The notes beneath the pieces were generated by a model, which saw only the letters and a list, made by a program, of their open reading frames with translations, was not told where the DNA came from and ran no database searches. The translations under genes and the position numbers were made by a program. DNA of 61,945 nt from an uncultured Bacteroidota bacterium (GTDB lineage: Bacteria; Bacteroidota; Bacteroidia; Chitinophagales; Chitinophagaceae). The stretch is taken from contig CAIVEH010000164.1 in assembly GCA_903904855.1 (NCBI GenBank), positions 1-61,945 on the forward strand, in the 5' to 3' direction. Shown one piece after another: positions 48,138 to 58,757 of this stretch. Numbering within the stretch: the first letter of the stretch is position 1; the number at the start of each line of letters is the position of its first letter.

Positions 48138-48704
48138 TCACTTTTCTTTACTTAACATCTTAAAATACTTTTCACCGTCCGCAATCTTATTGTCCAGAAT
48201 ATCTTTCCCCATTTCGATTTCGGCCCATTGATTGATTACCACTTTTATTATCTTGTTGTCCTTAATGTAATAACGCCCTTCAAAAGCAGTCATCGTTTTT
48301 GCATAATCCAGATCGTCATTGTCCTTTTGCACAAAATTGCAAACCTTGCAGTAAATAAAAATCAACTTGCCACCTTTGAAATAAAACTCCCTTGAAGTGT
48401 TGCCATATGAAAGGCCAATCCACTCAACAATTTTTACGATCATGTCCTTTTTATACCAGCAAGTGAGTGTGCCTCCTCCATCGGTAACATTCTCCATGAA
48501 TTCCTCATTCTCCAAAACAAGTTTCTTCAGGCCATGATCTTCATTTATTGTATTAAACTCTGCCCTTATTTCTGCCACTCCCGGCACCTCCAAATCCTGG
48601 GCGACAGATGTAATTCCTAGAAAGATAGCCACACAAATGAGCAGTATTATCTTAGTCTGTTTCCTATTCGAAAGACCTGGGACCTTAATAACCTGGCTAT
48701 TCAT
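48138..48704 (-). CDS. Hypothetical exported protein (188 aa)
   Basis: A protein of about 188 residues from ATG 48704. The ORF is open six codons further to 48722, but the ATG that overlaps the upstream gene's stop (ATGAATAG) is the more natural start. A membrane or signal segment spans about residues 19-35 (IILLICVAIFLGITSVAQ). The rest has alternating strands (VLENEEFMENVTDGGGTLTCWYKKDMIVKIVEWIGL, YYIKDNKIIKVVINQW) like small periplasmic folds. Its coupling to the FMN reductase suggests co-expression. Function unknown. Confidence 0.65.
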   Translation of the reverse strand: MNSQVIKVPGLSNRKQTKIILLICVAIFLGITSVAQDLEVPGVAEIRAEFNTINEDHGLKKLVLENEEFMENVTDGGGTLTCWYKKDMIVKIVEWIGLSYGNTSREFYFKGGKLIFIYCKVCNFVQKDNDDLDYAKTMTAFEGRYYIKDNKIIKVVINQWAEIEMGKDILDNKIADGEKYFKMLSKEK

Positions 48705-49227
48705 TTTTCTTAGTGTTTTCAATCGTTCCTATAAAAGCTGCAACTACTTTATGGATATTGTCCAAGGTAGTAGGATCTATTACTTCTCCTGCCGTGTTCA
48801 TCTTTGTCCGTATAAAAGAGATCAGCAAGGTAGTATCAGGAGTAAGGTTGGCTGATAAGGCTGTAAAAATCAGTAACAGTGCTGCATGAGCGTTCTGGCC
48901 TCCAGTTGCGGCGGTTACTAAAGCCAGCGGTTTGTTTACAAACTCACCAGAAGATACCGTCCAGTCGAGTGCATTTTTGAGTGATCCTGGTACGCCAAAG
49001 GCATACTCGGGAGAGCATATCAGAACACCATCGGCCTGTCTGATCTTGTTTCTCAGATCAATAACTTCGGGTGAGGGATCGCTTATGTCATTGAAATGAG
49101 GTAATCTGCCAAGCCCGTCATAAATGGTTACATTAACTCCTGGAGGGAAATAAGTTACAGCAGCATTGATCACTGCGTTATTTGATGAGTTTGAACGGAG
49201 GCTACCTGAGATAGCCAGGATATTCAT
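48697..49227 (-). CDS. NADPH-dependent FMN reductase
   Basis: A 176-residue flavodoxin-like reductase. The start is taken at ATG 49227 because MNILAISGSLRSNSSNNAVI opens the fold, and AAGGTGG lies nine bases before it. The FMN-binding loop is SGSLRSNS, and the second loop is CSPEYAFGVPGSLKNALDWTV. These enzymes reduce FMN, quinones or azo compounds with NADPH. It is divergent from feoA and precedes the exported protein by overlap. Substrate unknown. Confidence 0.9.
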   Translation of the reverse strand: MNILAISGSLRSNSSNNAVINAAVTYFPPGVNVTIYDGLGRLPHFNDISDPSPEVIDLRNKIRQADGVLICSPEYAFGVPGSLKNALDWTVSSGEFVNKPLALVTAATGGQNAHAALLLIFTALSANLTPDTTLLISFIRTKMNTAGEVIDPTTLDNIHKVVAAFIGTIENTKKNE

Positions 49228-49331
49228 TTGGTAACCACCTTGCATTGCTCTGGGGAGTTGAGTAATTAAGTTATATGGATGCAAAATGATAAAGTTATCC
49301 CTTTTCTCAATTCTTCCGTAATTTTACAAAA

Positions 49332-49577
49332 ATGGAAGAACAGGCAGAAAATACGTTACGATTATCTGAATTACCAACTGGCAAAAAAGCCATTATCAAG
49401 AGCCATGATGAGAGCGATTTTCAGCTTACACTGATGGAAATGGGTTGTATACCCGGGGAACCGATCTGGATTGAAATGATAGCCCCTATGGGCGACCCGC
49501 TGGCGATACAGGTGGCAGGTTATTACCTGAGTATCAGAAAAAAAGATGCCGAAAAAATCTGGGTAGTGATGGAGTAA
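49332..49577 (+). CDS. feoA: FeoA domain protein
   Basis: An 81-residue SH3-like protein of the FeoA family (LSELPTGKKAIIKSH, LMEMGCIPGEPIWIEM, PMGDPLAIQVAGYYLSIRKKDAEKIWV). FeoA assists the ferrous-iron transporter FeoB, but no feoB is in this window. The next gene is an acetyltransferase, 12 bases away. Either feoB is elsewhere or this copy has another partner. Confidence 0.9.
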   Translation: MEEQAENTLRLSELPTGKKAIIKSHDESDFQLTLMEMGCIPGEPIWIEMIAPMGDPLAIQVAGYYLSIRKKDAEKIWVVME

Positions 49578-49589
49578 AATGTTCACCTG

Positions 49590-50132
49590 ATGGAAATTTT
49601 TATAGAAACTGAAAGACTCATTATCCGGCCATTATCTATGGCAGATGAGCAGGGTATGTTTGAAATGGATAGTGACCCTGAAGTACATAAATTCCTGGGC
49701 AAAAAGCCCTATACATCTATAGAGCAGAGCAGGGAAAACATTGCATATGTATTGAGCCAGTACAGGGATTATAGTATCGGCCGCTGGGCTGTGTTAGAAA
49801 AGGGAACCAATGATTTTGTCGGTTGGACCGGCTATAAGTTTATGGAAGGGCCGGTGAATGCGCATACTAATTATTATGATTTTGGCTACCGGCTGATGCG
49901 GAAATTCTGGGGTAAGGGATATGCTACAGAATCAGGAAGAGCTTCGTTGCAATATGGAATAGAAAAGCTGGGGTATAAAGATATTTATGGAATGACTGAT
50001 ATAAATAACGGCGCATCCAGGCATATCCTGGAAAAACTCGGCTTCCGGTTTATTGAGAACTTCGCCTATGATGCGAGGCCGGACTGGAGAGCAACCGGAG
50101 AACTGACAACGTGGTACAAATGGATGCCATAA
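49590..50132 (+). CDS. GNAT family N-acetyltransferase
   Basis: A 180-residue RimJ/RimL-type acetyltransferase. ETERLIIRPLSMADEQGMFEMDSDPEVHKFLG opens the fold. Motif A for acetyl-CoA is YRLMRKFWGKGYATESGRASLQY, and NNGASRHILEKLGFRF is motif B. The target is unknown: protein N-termini, ribosomal proteins and small amines are all used in the family. Follows feoA in an apparent operon. Confidence 0.9.
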   Translation: MEIFIETERLIIRPLSMADEQGMFEMDSDPEVHKFLGKKPYTSIEQSRENIAYVLSQYRDYSIGRWAVLEKGTNDFVGWTGYKFMEGPVNAHTNYYDFGYRLMRKFWGKGYATESGRASLQYGIEKLGYKDIYGMTDINNGASRHILEKLGFRFIENFAYDARPDWRATGELTTWYKWMP

Positions 50133-50324
50133 AATAAATGTTCCTGCCCTAATCATTCGGATTAGCTAGATCACATAAGGTAATGAACATATTCGTTTGG
50201 TAGATTTCCACGGCCGGTATCGGGTATTTTAATTAAATTTGAACTTTATATTATCAGGTCATTGCAATAGCGCCCTTTTGCAAAACAGGTGTGGTATGCA
50301 GGCCAATGTGAATACCGGATATCT

Positions 50325-53300
50325 ATGAAGCAATTTGTTACGCCTGTAATATTGGTATTATTTTTCCTTTCAGTTTTGGCAAGTGGTGGTTTATATGGCC
50401 AGCAACAGACCATTCATGCCAGGAATGCAATGAATGCCACTCCCCGCAACTATACTTCGTTCAGTCTTCCTGCTCAAAATATCACCCCAGAGGCTAAACA
50501 AAATAACCCTGGCTTTGAACAGCACCCTGAGCTGGGTATGCTGTTTGCCGAAACGCCCTGCGATAACTGCTATGAACTGATAGGAAAGCGTACTGATATT
50601 TCGAAAACGTTCATTAAAGAAGGAACCAACGGAAAAGATATAATGCAGCAGACGGGTTCTAATCCCATGCATTATAAAGATGCCCAAGGCAATTGGAGAA
50701 CAATTAAAACCCACCTGGAGCCAGGCAATTCAAAAGGTATTTTTACTGCTACTGAACAGGAAACAGCTGTAGTAATAAGTCCGAAGGAAGGACATGCTAT
50801 ATTGGGTAATAATGATCAGTTAATTCGGTTTAATAATAACCTGGAACTTGTTTATGAAAAACCAGATGGTACACAGCAAGTAACAGGCGCTGCCGATTAT
50901 AGCCATTATACTGCTGGTGATGATGGGGTATATATCACCAATGCATGGCCCGGCATTGATATTGAGATGTATGTGGCCAGGGGGGCAATAAAAACAAATT
51001 ATATCATCAATAATGCATTGCCTGCCTATGCCGATGGCAAACTACTGGTACGCGACCATATAGAATGGCAAAAGGGCTGGTCTTTTTATGTTCCGGGAGA
51101 GAATCAAAAAAGGCAAACCGGTATACTGGAAATAAAAAACAGTGAGGGTAAAACCGCCTATAAAATTTCAGCGGCAACTGCCTATGAGAAAAAAGAATCA
51201 AAGAGTACTTTACAATTACTGGAATATGCCATTAACGGCAATGTGCTGGATATTGAATTGCCGGGAAATTTCCTGAATCGTCCTGCTTCATCTTATCCGG
51301 TAATTATTGATCCATTGATGTCAACCGCTACCAGCTCACCTGTACCTGGCGGTTCTGCTTATAGCTCAGGCTGGACTGCCGCTTGCCCGTATTTCAATGC
51401 TGCGGTTGTTCCGGCAGGTATTTCAGTTACAGATGTGCAGTTTACTTTCAGTTATACTACCGGGGGAGGGGCGCACATAAATAATGGCGCGTTTGATTTT
51501 ATGCTGGGTACCTGCCGCAGCCCCACACCTACATCTCAATTCTGGACATGTACTGATACCAGTACCGGAACCTGTAACATGATCAATACGACCATTTTTC
51601 CGGAAATACATTCGTGCATACCAGCAGCAAGCTGTACTTCTTATGGTCTCAACCTTACGATGTACTTCTCACAAAACTATGCGCCTACCAGTCCATCTTG
51701 CAGCAATGCTTATATCTCTGCCCTCGGCGATTTAACTGTAACTGTATTTGGCCATACTGCTGAGGCAGGAACAATGGCCACAAGCCCGGCAAGCATTTGC
51801 GCAGGGCAGACAGCCACCATGACAGCCTCTTCTCTTTATGGGGTAGGGCCATTTAACTATTCCTGGGCGCCGGGTGGCGCTACAGGAGCAACGGTAACGG
51901 TAAACCCTGCCGTCAGTACCACCTATACTTTAACGGCTACCGATGCCTGTGGAAATTCTTACAATGCTACCAATACTGTTATTGTTAATTCTGCCGGAAG
52001 TGTAAGCGGGCTATCCGTTTATTGTATCGGAGGGTCCGCAACCCTGACTGATCCTATCGGGCCAGGCACATGGTCAAGCAGCGCCGTTTCAAAAGCAACA
52101 GTTGGTAGCACTTCCGGATTGGTTACAGGCGTTTCTGCCGGACCGGTAACTATCACTTATACCTCACCAGCGGGCTGTACTGCAACCTATCCTATTTTGG
52201 TAAAGCCTGTTGTATCGCCAATTTTAGGTGCGGCAACAGTTTGCCTGGGAAGCACCACTACACTGAATGATACTACCTCCGGAGGAACCTGGAGCACCAG
52301 TTCCCCGGGCATTGCAGGCATATCCGGCGTAGGGAGTATTGGCGTGGCAACAGGAGTGTCAACTGGTACAGCAGTTATTACGTATACGACCAACGGAGCA
52401 GGCTGTTATGCAATGAAAAACCTGACAGTTAATGCACTGGCGCCTATCCTAGGAATTTCATCCATCTGCATGGGTGGCACTACCACTTTCACCGATGCCG
52501 CACCGGGAGGCACTTGGTCTGTTAGTAATCCGGCAATTGCAACCATTGGTGCGGGTACAGGCATTGTTAACAGTATCTCTCCCGGCCTTGATACTATAAC
52601 TTATACATTGCCTACGGGCTGTGTTACCAGCAGGTCGCTTACTGTTTATACACTTGCCCCTATATCAGGCACACCGGTTTTGTGCCAGGGGGCTACTACT
52701 ACATTTAGCCATCCTATATCAGGAGGAGTATGGTCGAGCAGCAATCCTTCCGTGGCAACAATCAATTCTTCCTCTGGTTCACTTAGTGGTGTTGCTTCCG
52801 GAACTTCATTAATTTCTTACGCCCTGCCCGGTGGATGCTATGCAACGACTGTTGTTACTATAAATGCCAATCCTACCATATCAGGTAGTTCCTCTTTATG
52901 TGTGGGTGGTACGTCAATCTATACAGCCAGCCCGGCTTCCGGGACATGGGCAAGCAGTAACAGCTCAATAGCCACTGCCGGCACAACTTCAGGCGTAATA
53001 ACTGGTATGGCAGTTGGTATCTGCAATATATCTTATACCAGTTTATCAGGTTGCACAAGTTCTGTACCTCTTACAGTTAGCCTTGCTACACCCATTACCG
53101 GAGTAACTTCCTTATGCCCCGGTGGCAGTGTTGTTTTAAGTGATGTAACATTGGGCGGCACATGGTCCAGCGCCAATATTTTAATAGCCACAGTAGGCTC
53201 ATCTACAGGTATTGTCAATGGACTTACCGGGGGTGTGGTGAATATATCTTATACCAACCCATCCGGCTGCTCTGTGTTCATACCGGTTTCCGTGAATCCG

Positions 53301-56300
53301 ATATCTCCTGTTACCGGTGCAACCGAAGTTTGTTTAGGAAACTCTATAACTCTGAGTAATTCTATACCTTTTGGCACATGGAGCAGCGGTAATCCATCAG
53401 TGGCAACAATGGATGCCGGCCTCGGGATCGTTACGGGCATAGCTTCAGGCACTGCAGCAATAACTTATTCTACTCCTTCAGGCTGTATTGCTACAATGAC
53501 TGTTACTGTTGATATACCAATGGCTATAGGAGGCACTACTTCAGTATGCCTCGGCAATACGTCTTTATTATCAAATCCTGTTGCAGGTGGTTCATGGTCA
53601 AGTTCTGATCCTTCAGTTGCATTAATCGTCGGCTCCTCAGGGCTGGTAAATAGTATTTCTTCTGGAGTTACGGTTATTAGTTATACTACTTTGTATGGTT
53701 GTGTTTCTACAGCCAATGTTACCATCAATCCTGTGGCGCCAATAACAGGCACTCCTTCTGTTTGTGCGGGCAGTTCTGTATTGCTTGGCAACTCAGTTAG
53801 CGGAGGCAGCTGGTCGAGCGCCAATCCTGCGGTGGCTGCTATAGTATCTCTAAGTGGTAATATGACCGGTATGGCGGCGGGCACTACCACAATAAGTTAT
53901 ACAACATCAGCAGGGTGTGTTTCTTTAGTTACAGCCACTGTTCGAGTAACTCCTGCCGCGATATCGGGAAGTGCGCTGATATGTAATTCCTCAGTGTTAA
54001 CTGATGTTGTTGCAGGTGGCAACTGGTTAAGCAGCGATGCCACAGTGGCTACCATTGGTTCATCGTCTGGTATTGTTACTGGTGTATCGGCTGGCACAAT
54101 AACGATTACTTATACACTGCCAGATGGTTGTATTGCCACACTGCCCGTTACTGTTGATCCAATAGTTTCTATAACAGGTACAACAACTGTTTGCCAGGGC
54201 AGCACAACAACTCTTGCTTACCCTGCAACAGGTGGCGTATGGAGCAGCGCAAATCCTGCAATTGCATCTATAGGCTCAATTTCAGGAATAGTTACAGGAA
54301 CAGGTGGAGGTGTTACCACTATCAGTTATACCAAGTCAAGCGGATGCTTGGCAACAGTGATCATTACAGTTAATCCAGATTTGCCTGTAACTGGTCCTTC
54401 ATCTGTTTGCCAGGGCAACAACATTATACTGAGCAATGCAATAGTTGGTGGAACATGGTCTTCCTCCGACCCTGCAACAGGCGTGGTAGGTACTCTTACC
54501 GGTGTTGTTACAGGCATAGCTCCGGGAACGGTAGATATCAGTTATACAACTGCTGCTGGTTGCAATGCCGTAGCAACAATTACTGTTAATCCGCTCGAAG
54601 CTACTACTGGCAGCCACTCTGTATGTGCTGGCAGCACTATAAATCTGAGCAACCTGACTGCAGGCGGCGGCTCGTGGAGCAGTCTGTTGCCATCGGTAGC
54701 AAATGTGGTACCGGCAACAGGAGTAGTTTCAGGCGTGGTTGCGGGTAGTACTACAATCCGGTTTACTTCCGGCCTCGGCTGTATTGCTGACTACACTGTA
54801 ACAGTTAATCCTTTGCCATCAGCAATTATTGGTGCACTGAGTATTTGCCTTGGTAGTACCACTTCTTTAAGCAATACACTGCCTGGAGGAGTCTGGAGCA
54901 GCTCCAATACCTCGGTAGCCACTATTGGTTCATCATCCGGCGTACTTACCGGAATAACAATTGGTACTACAACCATCTCCTATACTTCTGCAGCAGGATG
55001 TATGGTAAGCGCTGTGGCTACAATTAATCCTTTGCCCTTATCAATTACCGGTTTGGCTATTTTTTGCCAGGGTTCTACCAGCAATCTGTATGATGCCACA
55101 CCTGGTGGCTCCTGGAGCAGTCTTACACCTGGAGTAGCAACGGTCGGATCAACAGGTATTGTAACCGGTGTTTCGGCCGGTACATCTTATATAAGATACA
55201 CTACACCTGCAGGTTGCTTTATGGCAAGGCAGGTTACCATAAATGCGCTTCCATCTGTAATTGCCGGAACCACAGTTTTGTGCGAGGGGGCAACTGCCAC
55301 TTTAACCAACACACTACCAGGCGGTACCTGGAGCAGTAATAATCCTGCATCCGCAACCATCGGAATGACTTCAGGACTGTTATCAGGTCTGGCAACCGGT
55401 ACTGCAGTTATCACTTATATTACGGCTGCAGGCTGTTATGTAACTACCAACGTTACAATAAACCCTACACCGGTTATCAGTAGTTATACTTTTACCAATC
55501 CCACTACCTGTATCAATAACGATGGTTCAGTAACTTTAAGTGGCTTGACGCCGGGTGAAGCATTTACAGTACATTATATTTTTGGCAGTACGCCGGTTAC
55601 ACTTACCTTAACTGCCGACGGATCCGGTAATATCCTTATCAGTGGCCTTGCAGCAGGTAGTTACACTAATTTTACTGTTACTACTTCACTTGGTTGTGTC
55701 TCTAATACAGTGACAGGGCCGGTTGTATTAGTTTTGCCGCCAACGCCTGCCACTCCGGTTGCAGGAAACAATACCCCTGTATGTGCGGGAACAACTATAA
55801 AGCTTACGGCCACTGATGCCACAAGCGGAGTTAATTATTTGTGGTCAGGTCCGGGTGGTTATTCCTCTACACTTCAGAATCCACAAATTGCTGGATCCAC
55901 TGTTGCCGAATCTGGTACTTATACTGTTATAGTTTCGAAGGCGGCTTGTGTTTCTGCTGCGGCATTTACTGTGGTAATTGTTCATCCTGTGCCTGATATC
56001 ACCAATGTGACTTCTGTCAATCCATCCACTTGTTCAGGCGCCGATGGTACTATTACCCTGTATGGTCTGGCTCCAGGTGTATCTTATTCCATTAGTTATT
56101 TAGTGAATGGCACTGGTGCATCGCTTACCAGGGTGGCTGATACAGCTGGTAATATTACTATTACCGGGTTGAGGCAAGGTTATTACAATAATATTATTGT
56201 AAATTCTTTTAGCTGTCTTTCCAATGCTGCCGGCCCAATAACCTTAAATGACCCGCAACCACCACCAAATCCTGTTGTTTGGAGCAACAGCCCTGTTTGT

Positions 56301-57017
56301 GCTGGTAAAACATTGTTGCTTCATGCTTCCGATAGTGTCCTTAATCTGAATTGGGAATGGAAGGGTCCAAACGGTTATATATCATTCGATCAGAACCCTG
56401 TAATATCCAATGTTTCCGCCGCTGATTCAGGTTTATTCATCTTAACTATTAAGCGGGCTAATTGCGCCGCTACTGTCACCGAAGTTGTTACTGTACATCC
56501 ATCTGTAGTTTTGACCAATGTCTCTCCAGCCCAGGTTTTACCGCTGGGTGGCAGTATAAGACTGAATGCCGAAGGAGCTCAATTTTATATGTGGTTGCCG
56601 GATGATGGTACAATAAGCAATCCGCAAATCGACAGCCCTGTTGTCAATCCGGTTGTTTCGACAGTATATTCCGTTATAGGTATGAATATGTGGGGATGCC
56701 CTGATACTGTCTTTGTGAATATAACTGTTGATGATAACACCCAGGAGTATATTCCCAATACTTTCACACCAAATAATGATGGTTTGAACGATGTTTTCAG
56801 GATTGTAAATGTAAAGTATGATAAACTGATCGATTTTACGGTTTATAACCGTTGGGGCCAGTTGGTTTACCATAATTCCCTGGATGTAAATGCTGGATGG
56901 GATGGAAAATACCGTGGTGTAAATCAGGATGTAGGCAACTATTTTTATAGCATTACAGTTTCCCGCCCCGATGGCAAACCCAAAACATTTAAGGGTGAAG
57001 TAATGCTGATAAGATAA
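50325..57017 (+). CDS. Giant Ig-repeat surface protein with gliding-motility C-terminal domain
   Basis: A 2,230-residue protein from ATG 50325, chosen because a signal peptide follows (MKQFVTPVILVLFFLSVLASGGLYGQ); the frame is open 12 codons upstream. Residues about 35-430 form a unique N-terminal region with no recognised family. About 16 Ig-like (Big_2-type) repeats of about 70 residues follow, each with VCxG, GGxWSSxxPxVATI and ISYTxxxGC. Then come two SprB-like repeats (TCxxxDGxxxLxGLxPG) alternating with two Ig-like domains (NxPVCAGxTxxL... WxGPxGY). The last 85 residues (YIPNTFTPNNDGLNDVF... VYNRWGQLVY... AGWDGKYRG) are a T9SS type B, gliding-motility domain. It is probably a cell-surface adhesin or gliding component. 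Its repeats are like those of the 9695 protein. Confidence 0.88.
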   Translation: MKQFVTPVILVLFFLSVLASGGLYGQQQTIHARNAMNATPRNYTSFSLPAQNITPEAKQNNPGFEQHPELGMLFAETPCDNCYELIGKRTDISKTFIKEGTNGKDIMQQTGSNPMHYKDAQGNWRTIKTHLEPGNSKGIFTATEQETAVVISPKEGHAILGNNDQLIRFNNNLELVYEKPDGTQQVTGAADYSHYTAGDDGVYITNAWPGIDIEMYVARGAIKTNYIINNALPAYADGKLLVRDHIEWQKGWSFYVPGENQKRQTGILEIKNSEGKTAYKISAATAYEKKESKSTLQLLEYAINGNVLDIELPGNFLNRPASSYPVIIDPLMSTATSSPVPGGSAYSSGWTAACPYFNAAVVPAGISVTDVQFTFSYTTGGGAHINNGAFDFMLGTCRSPTPTSQFWTCTDTSTGTCNMINTTIFPEIHSCIPAASCTSYGLNLTMYFSQNYAPTSPSCSNAYISALGDLTVTVFGHTAEAGTMATSPASICAGQTATMTASSLYGVGPFNYSWAPGGATGATVTVNPAVSTTYTLTATDACGNSYNATNTVIVNSAGSVSGLSVYCIGGSATLTDPIGPGTWSSSAVSKATVGSTSGLVTGVSAGPVTITYTSPAGCTATYPILVKPVVSPILGAATVCLGSTTTLNDTTSGGTWSTSSPGIAGISGVGSIGVATGVSTGTAVITYTTNGAGCYAMKNLTVNALAPILGISSICMGGTTTFTDAAPGGTWSVSNPAIATIGAGTGIVNSISPGLDTITYTLPTGCVTSRSLTVYTLAPISGTPVLCQGATTTFSHPISGGVWSSSNPSVATINSSSGSLSGVASGTSLISYALPGGCYATTVVTINANPTISGSSSLCVGGTSIYTASPASGTWASSNSSIATAGTTSGVITGMAVGICNISYTSLSGCTSSVPLTVSLATPITGVTSLCPGGSVVLSDVTLGGTWSSANILIATVGSSTGIVNGLTGGVVNISYTNPSGCSVFIPVSVNPISPVTGATEVCLGNSITLSNSIPFGTWSSGNPSVATMDAGLGIVTGIASGTAAITYSTPSGCIATMTVTVDIPMAIGGTTSVCLGNTSLLSNPVAGGSWSSSDPSVALIVGSSGLVNSISSGVTVISYTTLYGCVSTANVTINPVAPITGTPSVCAGSSVLLGNSVSGGSWSSANPAVAAIVSLSGNMTGMAAGTTTISYTTSAGCVSLVTATVRVTPAAISGSALICNSSVLTDVVAGGNWLSSDATVATIGSSSGIVTGVSAGTITITYTLPDGCIATLPVTVDPIVSITGTTTVCQGSTTTLAYPATGGVWSSANPAIASIGSISGIVTGTGGGVTTISYTKSSGCLATVIITVNPDLPVTGPSSVCQGNNIILSNAIVGGTWSSSDPATGVVGTLTGVVTGIAPGTVDISYTTAAGCNAVATITVNPLEATTGSHSVCAGSTINLSNLTAGGGSWSSLLPSVANVVPATGVVSGVVAGSTTIRFTSGLGCIADYTVTVNPLPSAIIGALSICLGSTTSLSNTLPGGVWSSSNTSVATIGSSSGVLTGITIGTTTISYTSAAGCMVSAVATINPLPLSITGLAIFCQGSTSNLYDATPGGSWSSLTPGVATVGSTGIVTGVSAGTSYIRYTTPAGCFMARQVTINALPSVIAGTTVLCEGATATLTNTLPGGTWSSNNPASATIGMTSGLLSGLATGTAVITYITAAGCYVTTNVTINPTPVISSYTFTNPTTCINNDGSVTLSGLTPGEAFTVHYIFGSTPVTLTLTADGSGNILISGLAAGSYTNFTVTTSLGCVSNTVTGPVVLVLPPTPATPVAGNNTPVCAGTTIKLTATDATSGVNYLWSGPGGYSSTLQNPQIAGSTVAESGTYTVIVSKAACVSAAAFTVVIVHPVPDITNVTSVNPSTCSGADGTITLYGLAPGVSYSISYLVNGTGASLTRVADTAGNITITGLRQGYYNNIIVNSFSCLSNAAGPITLNDPQPPPNPVVWSNSPVCAGKTLLLHASDSVLNLNWEWKGPNGYISFDQNPVISNVSAADSGLFILTIKRANCAATVTEVVTVHPSVVLTNVSPAQVLPLGGSIRLNAEGAQFYMWLPDDGTISNPQIDSPVVNPVVSTVYSVIGMNMWGCPDTVFVNITVDDNTQEYIPNTFTPNNDGLNDVFRIVNVKYDKLIDFTVYNRWGQLVYHNSLDVNAGWDGKYRGVNQDVGNYFYSITVSRPDGKPKTFKGEVMLIR

Positions 57018-57092
57018 TAAGTCAGACTACATTGATTAAGCTATTTGTTTCAGTATTAATATACAGCTTCAATAACAGACCTCTTTTTTTAA

Positions 57093-58757
57093 GTGCAATC
57101 AGAAAATTCCAGATTAATGAATTCATTCAGTATTACAGGTAAATTAATTGACCTTTTCAACAGTAGAATTTACCCGGCAGAAATCATTGTTGAAGGTGGT
57201 ATTATTATTTCCGTAACAGAGAAAGAAACAGCGCCTGATCACTATATCCTTCCCGGTTTTATTGATGCCCATATTCACATTGAAAGCTCGATGCTGGTGC
57301 CAACCGCTTTCGCTCAGATGGCAGTAGTACATGGCACCGTAGCTACCGTATCTGACCCTCATGAGATAGCCAATGTATGTGGTATTGAAGGTGTTCAGTA
57401 CATGATTGATAACAGTAGGCTATCTCCTTTTAAGTTTTTCCTTGGTGCGCCTTCCTGCGTGCCAGCAACTACATTCGAAACTGCCGGTGCAACATTGGAT
57501 GCAGCAGCAGTAGAAACACTGTTAAACAACCCTGATATCTGGTATCTGTCTGAGATGATGAACTATCCGGGCGTGCTCTATAATGATGCTGAGGTAATGG
57601 CTAAAATTACTACCGCAAAAAGAGCAGGAAAACCGATTGATGGCCATGCACCCGGCCTCAGAGGCAAAGATGCGGCTACCTATGCAGCAGCCGGTATCAG
57701 CACCGATCATGAATGTTTTACTCTGGAAGAAGCGCTGGAGAAAGTAGCACTGGGTATGCACATATTGATACGTGAGGGCAGCGCAGCAAAAAACTTTGAA
57801 GCGCTATGTGAACTACTGAGATCGCACCCTGACAAAGTAATGCTCTGCAGTGATGATAAACACCCTGATGAACTGGTGTTACATCATATAAATGGATTGG
57901 TGAAAAGATCTCTTACAAAAGGATATGATCTCTTCAATGTGCTGCGTGCTGCCAGTGTTAACCCTGTATTGCACTATAAAATACCGGTAGGCTTACTGAG
58001 GGTAAATGACCCTGCTGATTTTATTGTAGTAGATAATCTCGATGATTTCAATGTAATCCAAACCTGGATCAATGGCCAGTTGGTGGCAGAAAATGGCAAG
58101 TCATTATTAGAAGATGTTATTGTGAGCCCTATCAATAATTTCAATGCCACACTTAAACAAGTAGATGATTTTAAAATAAAGGCCCATTCTGATTCAGTCA
58201 TTATAAGAGTTATTGAAGCTATCGAAGGCCAGCTTGTAACTAATTGCCTTCAGTTGACTGCAAAGATTAATGATGGATTCATTGTCAGTGATACGGAGCG
58301 GGATATTCTGAAAATAGCAGTAATAAACCGTTATCACGTTGATGCTCCTGTAGCTATTGGATTCATTAAAAATTTTGGTTTGAAGAAAGGGGCTCTTACC
58401 TCAACTATAGCTCACGACTGCCACAACATCATTGCAGTTGGAGTTGATGATGCTTCAATATGTGCAGCAGTAAATGCATTAATCAACTGCAAAGGTGGGA
58501 TATCTGTAGCGGTGAATAATACAGATATACAATGTATGCCGCTCCCGGTTGCAGGGTTGATGTCGGATAACAATGGTTATAAGACAGCAGAAGAATATAC
58601 ACAGCTCGACAGGTTGGCTAAGTCCCTTGGCACTGCGCTTCACGCGCCATTTATGACCTTGTCATTTATGGCATTGCTGGTTATACCATCATTGAAACTG
58701 AGTGATAAAGGGCTGTTTGATGGCAGTAAATTTGAATTCACCACTATAGAAGTATAA
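57093..58757 (+). CDS. ade: Adenine deaminase
   Basis: A 554-residue amidohydrolase converting adenine to hypoxanthine in purine salvage. The start is GTG 57093; ATG 57117 is equally plausible and would give 546 residues. The metal-binding HxH is in GFIDAHIHIESSM, followed by DPHEIANVCG and GHAPGL. The DDKHPDEL motif supplies the catalytic Asp region. The C-terminal KKGALTSTIAHDCHNIIAVG and NKGGISVA-type segments are typical of AdeC. Single gene; a heptamer array starts at its stop codon. Confidence 0.95.
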   Translation: MQSENSRLMNSFSITGKLIDLFNSRIYPAEIIVEGGIIISVTEKETAPDHYILPGFIDAHIHIESSMLVPTAFAQMAVVHGTVATVSDPHEIANVCGIEGVQYMIDNSRLSPFKFFLGAPSCVPATTFETAGATLDAAAVETLLNNPDIWYLSEMMNYPGVLYNDAEVMAKITTAKRAGKPIDGHAPGLRGKDAATYAAAGISTDHECFTLEEALEKVALGMHILIREGSAAKNFEALCELLRSHPDKVMLCSDDKHPDELVLHHINGLVKRSLTKGYDLFNVLRAASVNPVLHYKIPVGLLRVNDPADFIVVDNLDDFNVIQTWINGQLVAENGKSLLEDVIVSPINNFNATLKQVDDFKIKAHSDSVIIRVIEAIEGQLVTNCLQLTAKINDGFIVSDTERDILKIAVINRYHVDAPVAIGFIKNFGLKKGALTSTIAHDCHNIIAVGVDDASICAAVNALINCKGGISVAVNNTDIQCMPLPVAGLMSDNNGYKTAEEYTQLDRLAKSLGTALHAPFMTLSFMALLVIPSLKLSDKGLFDGSKFEFTTIEV

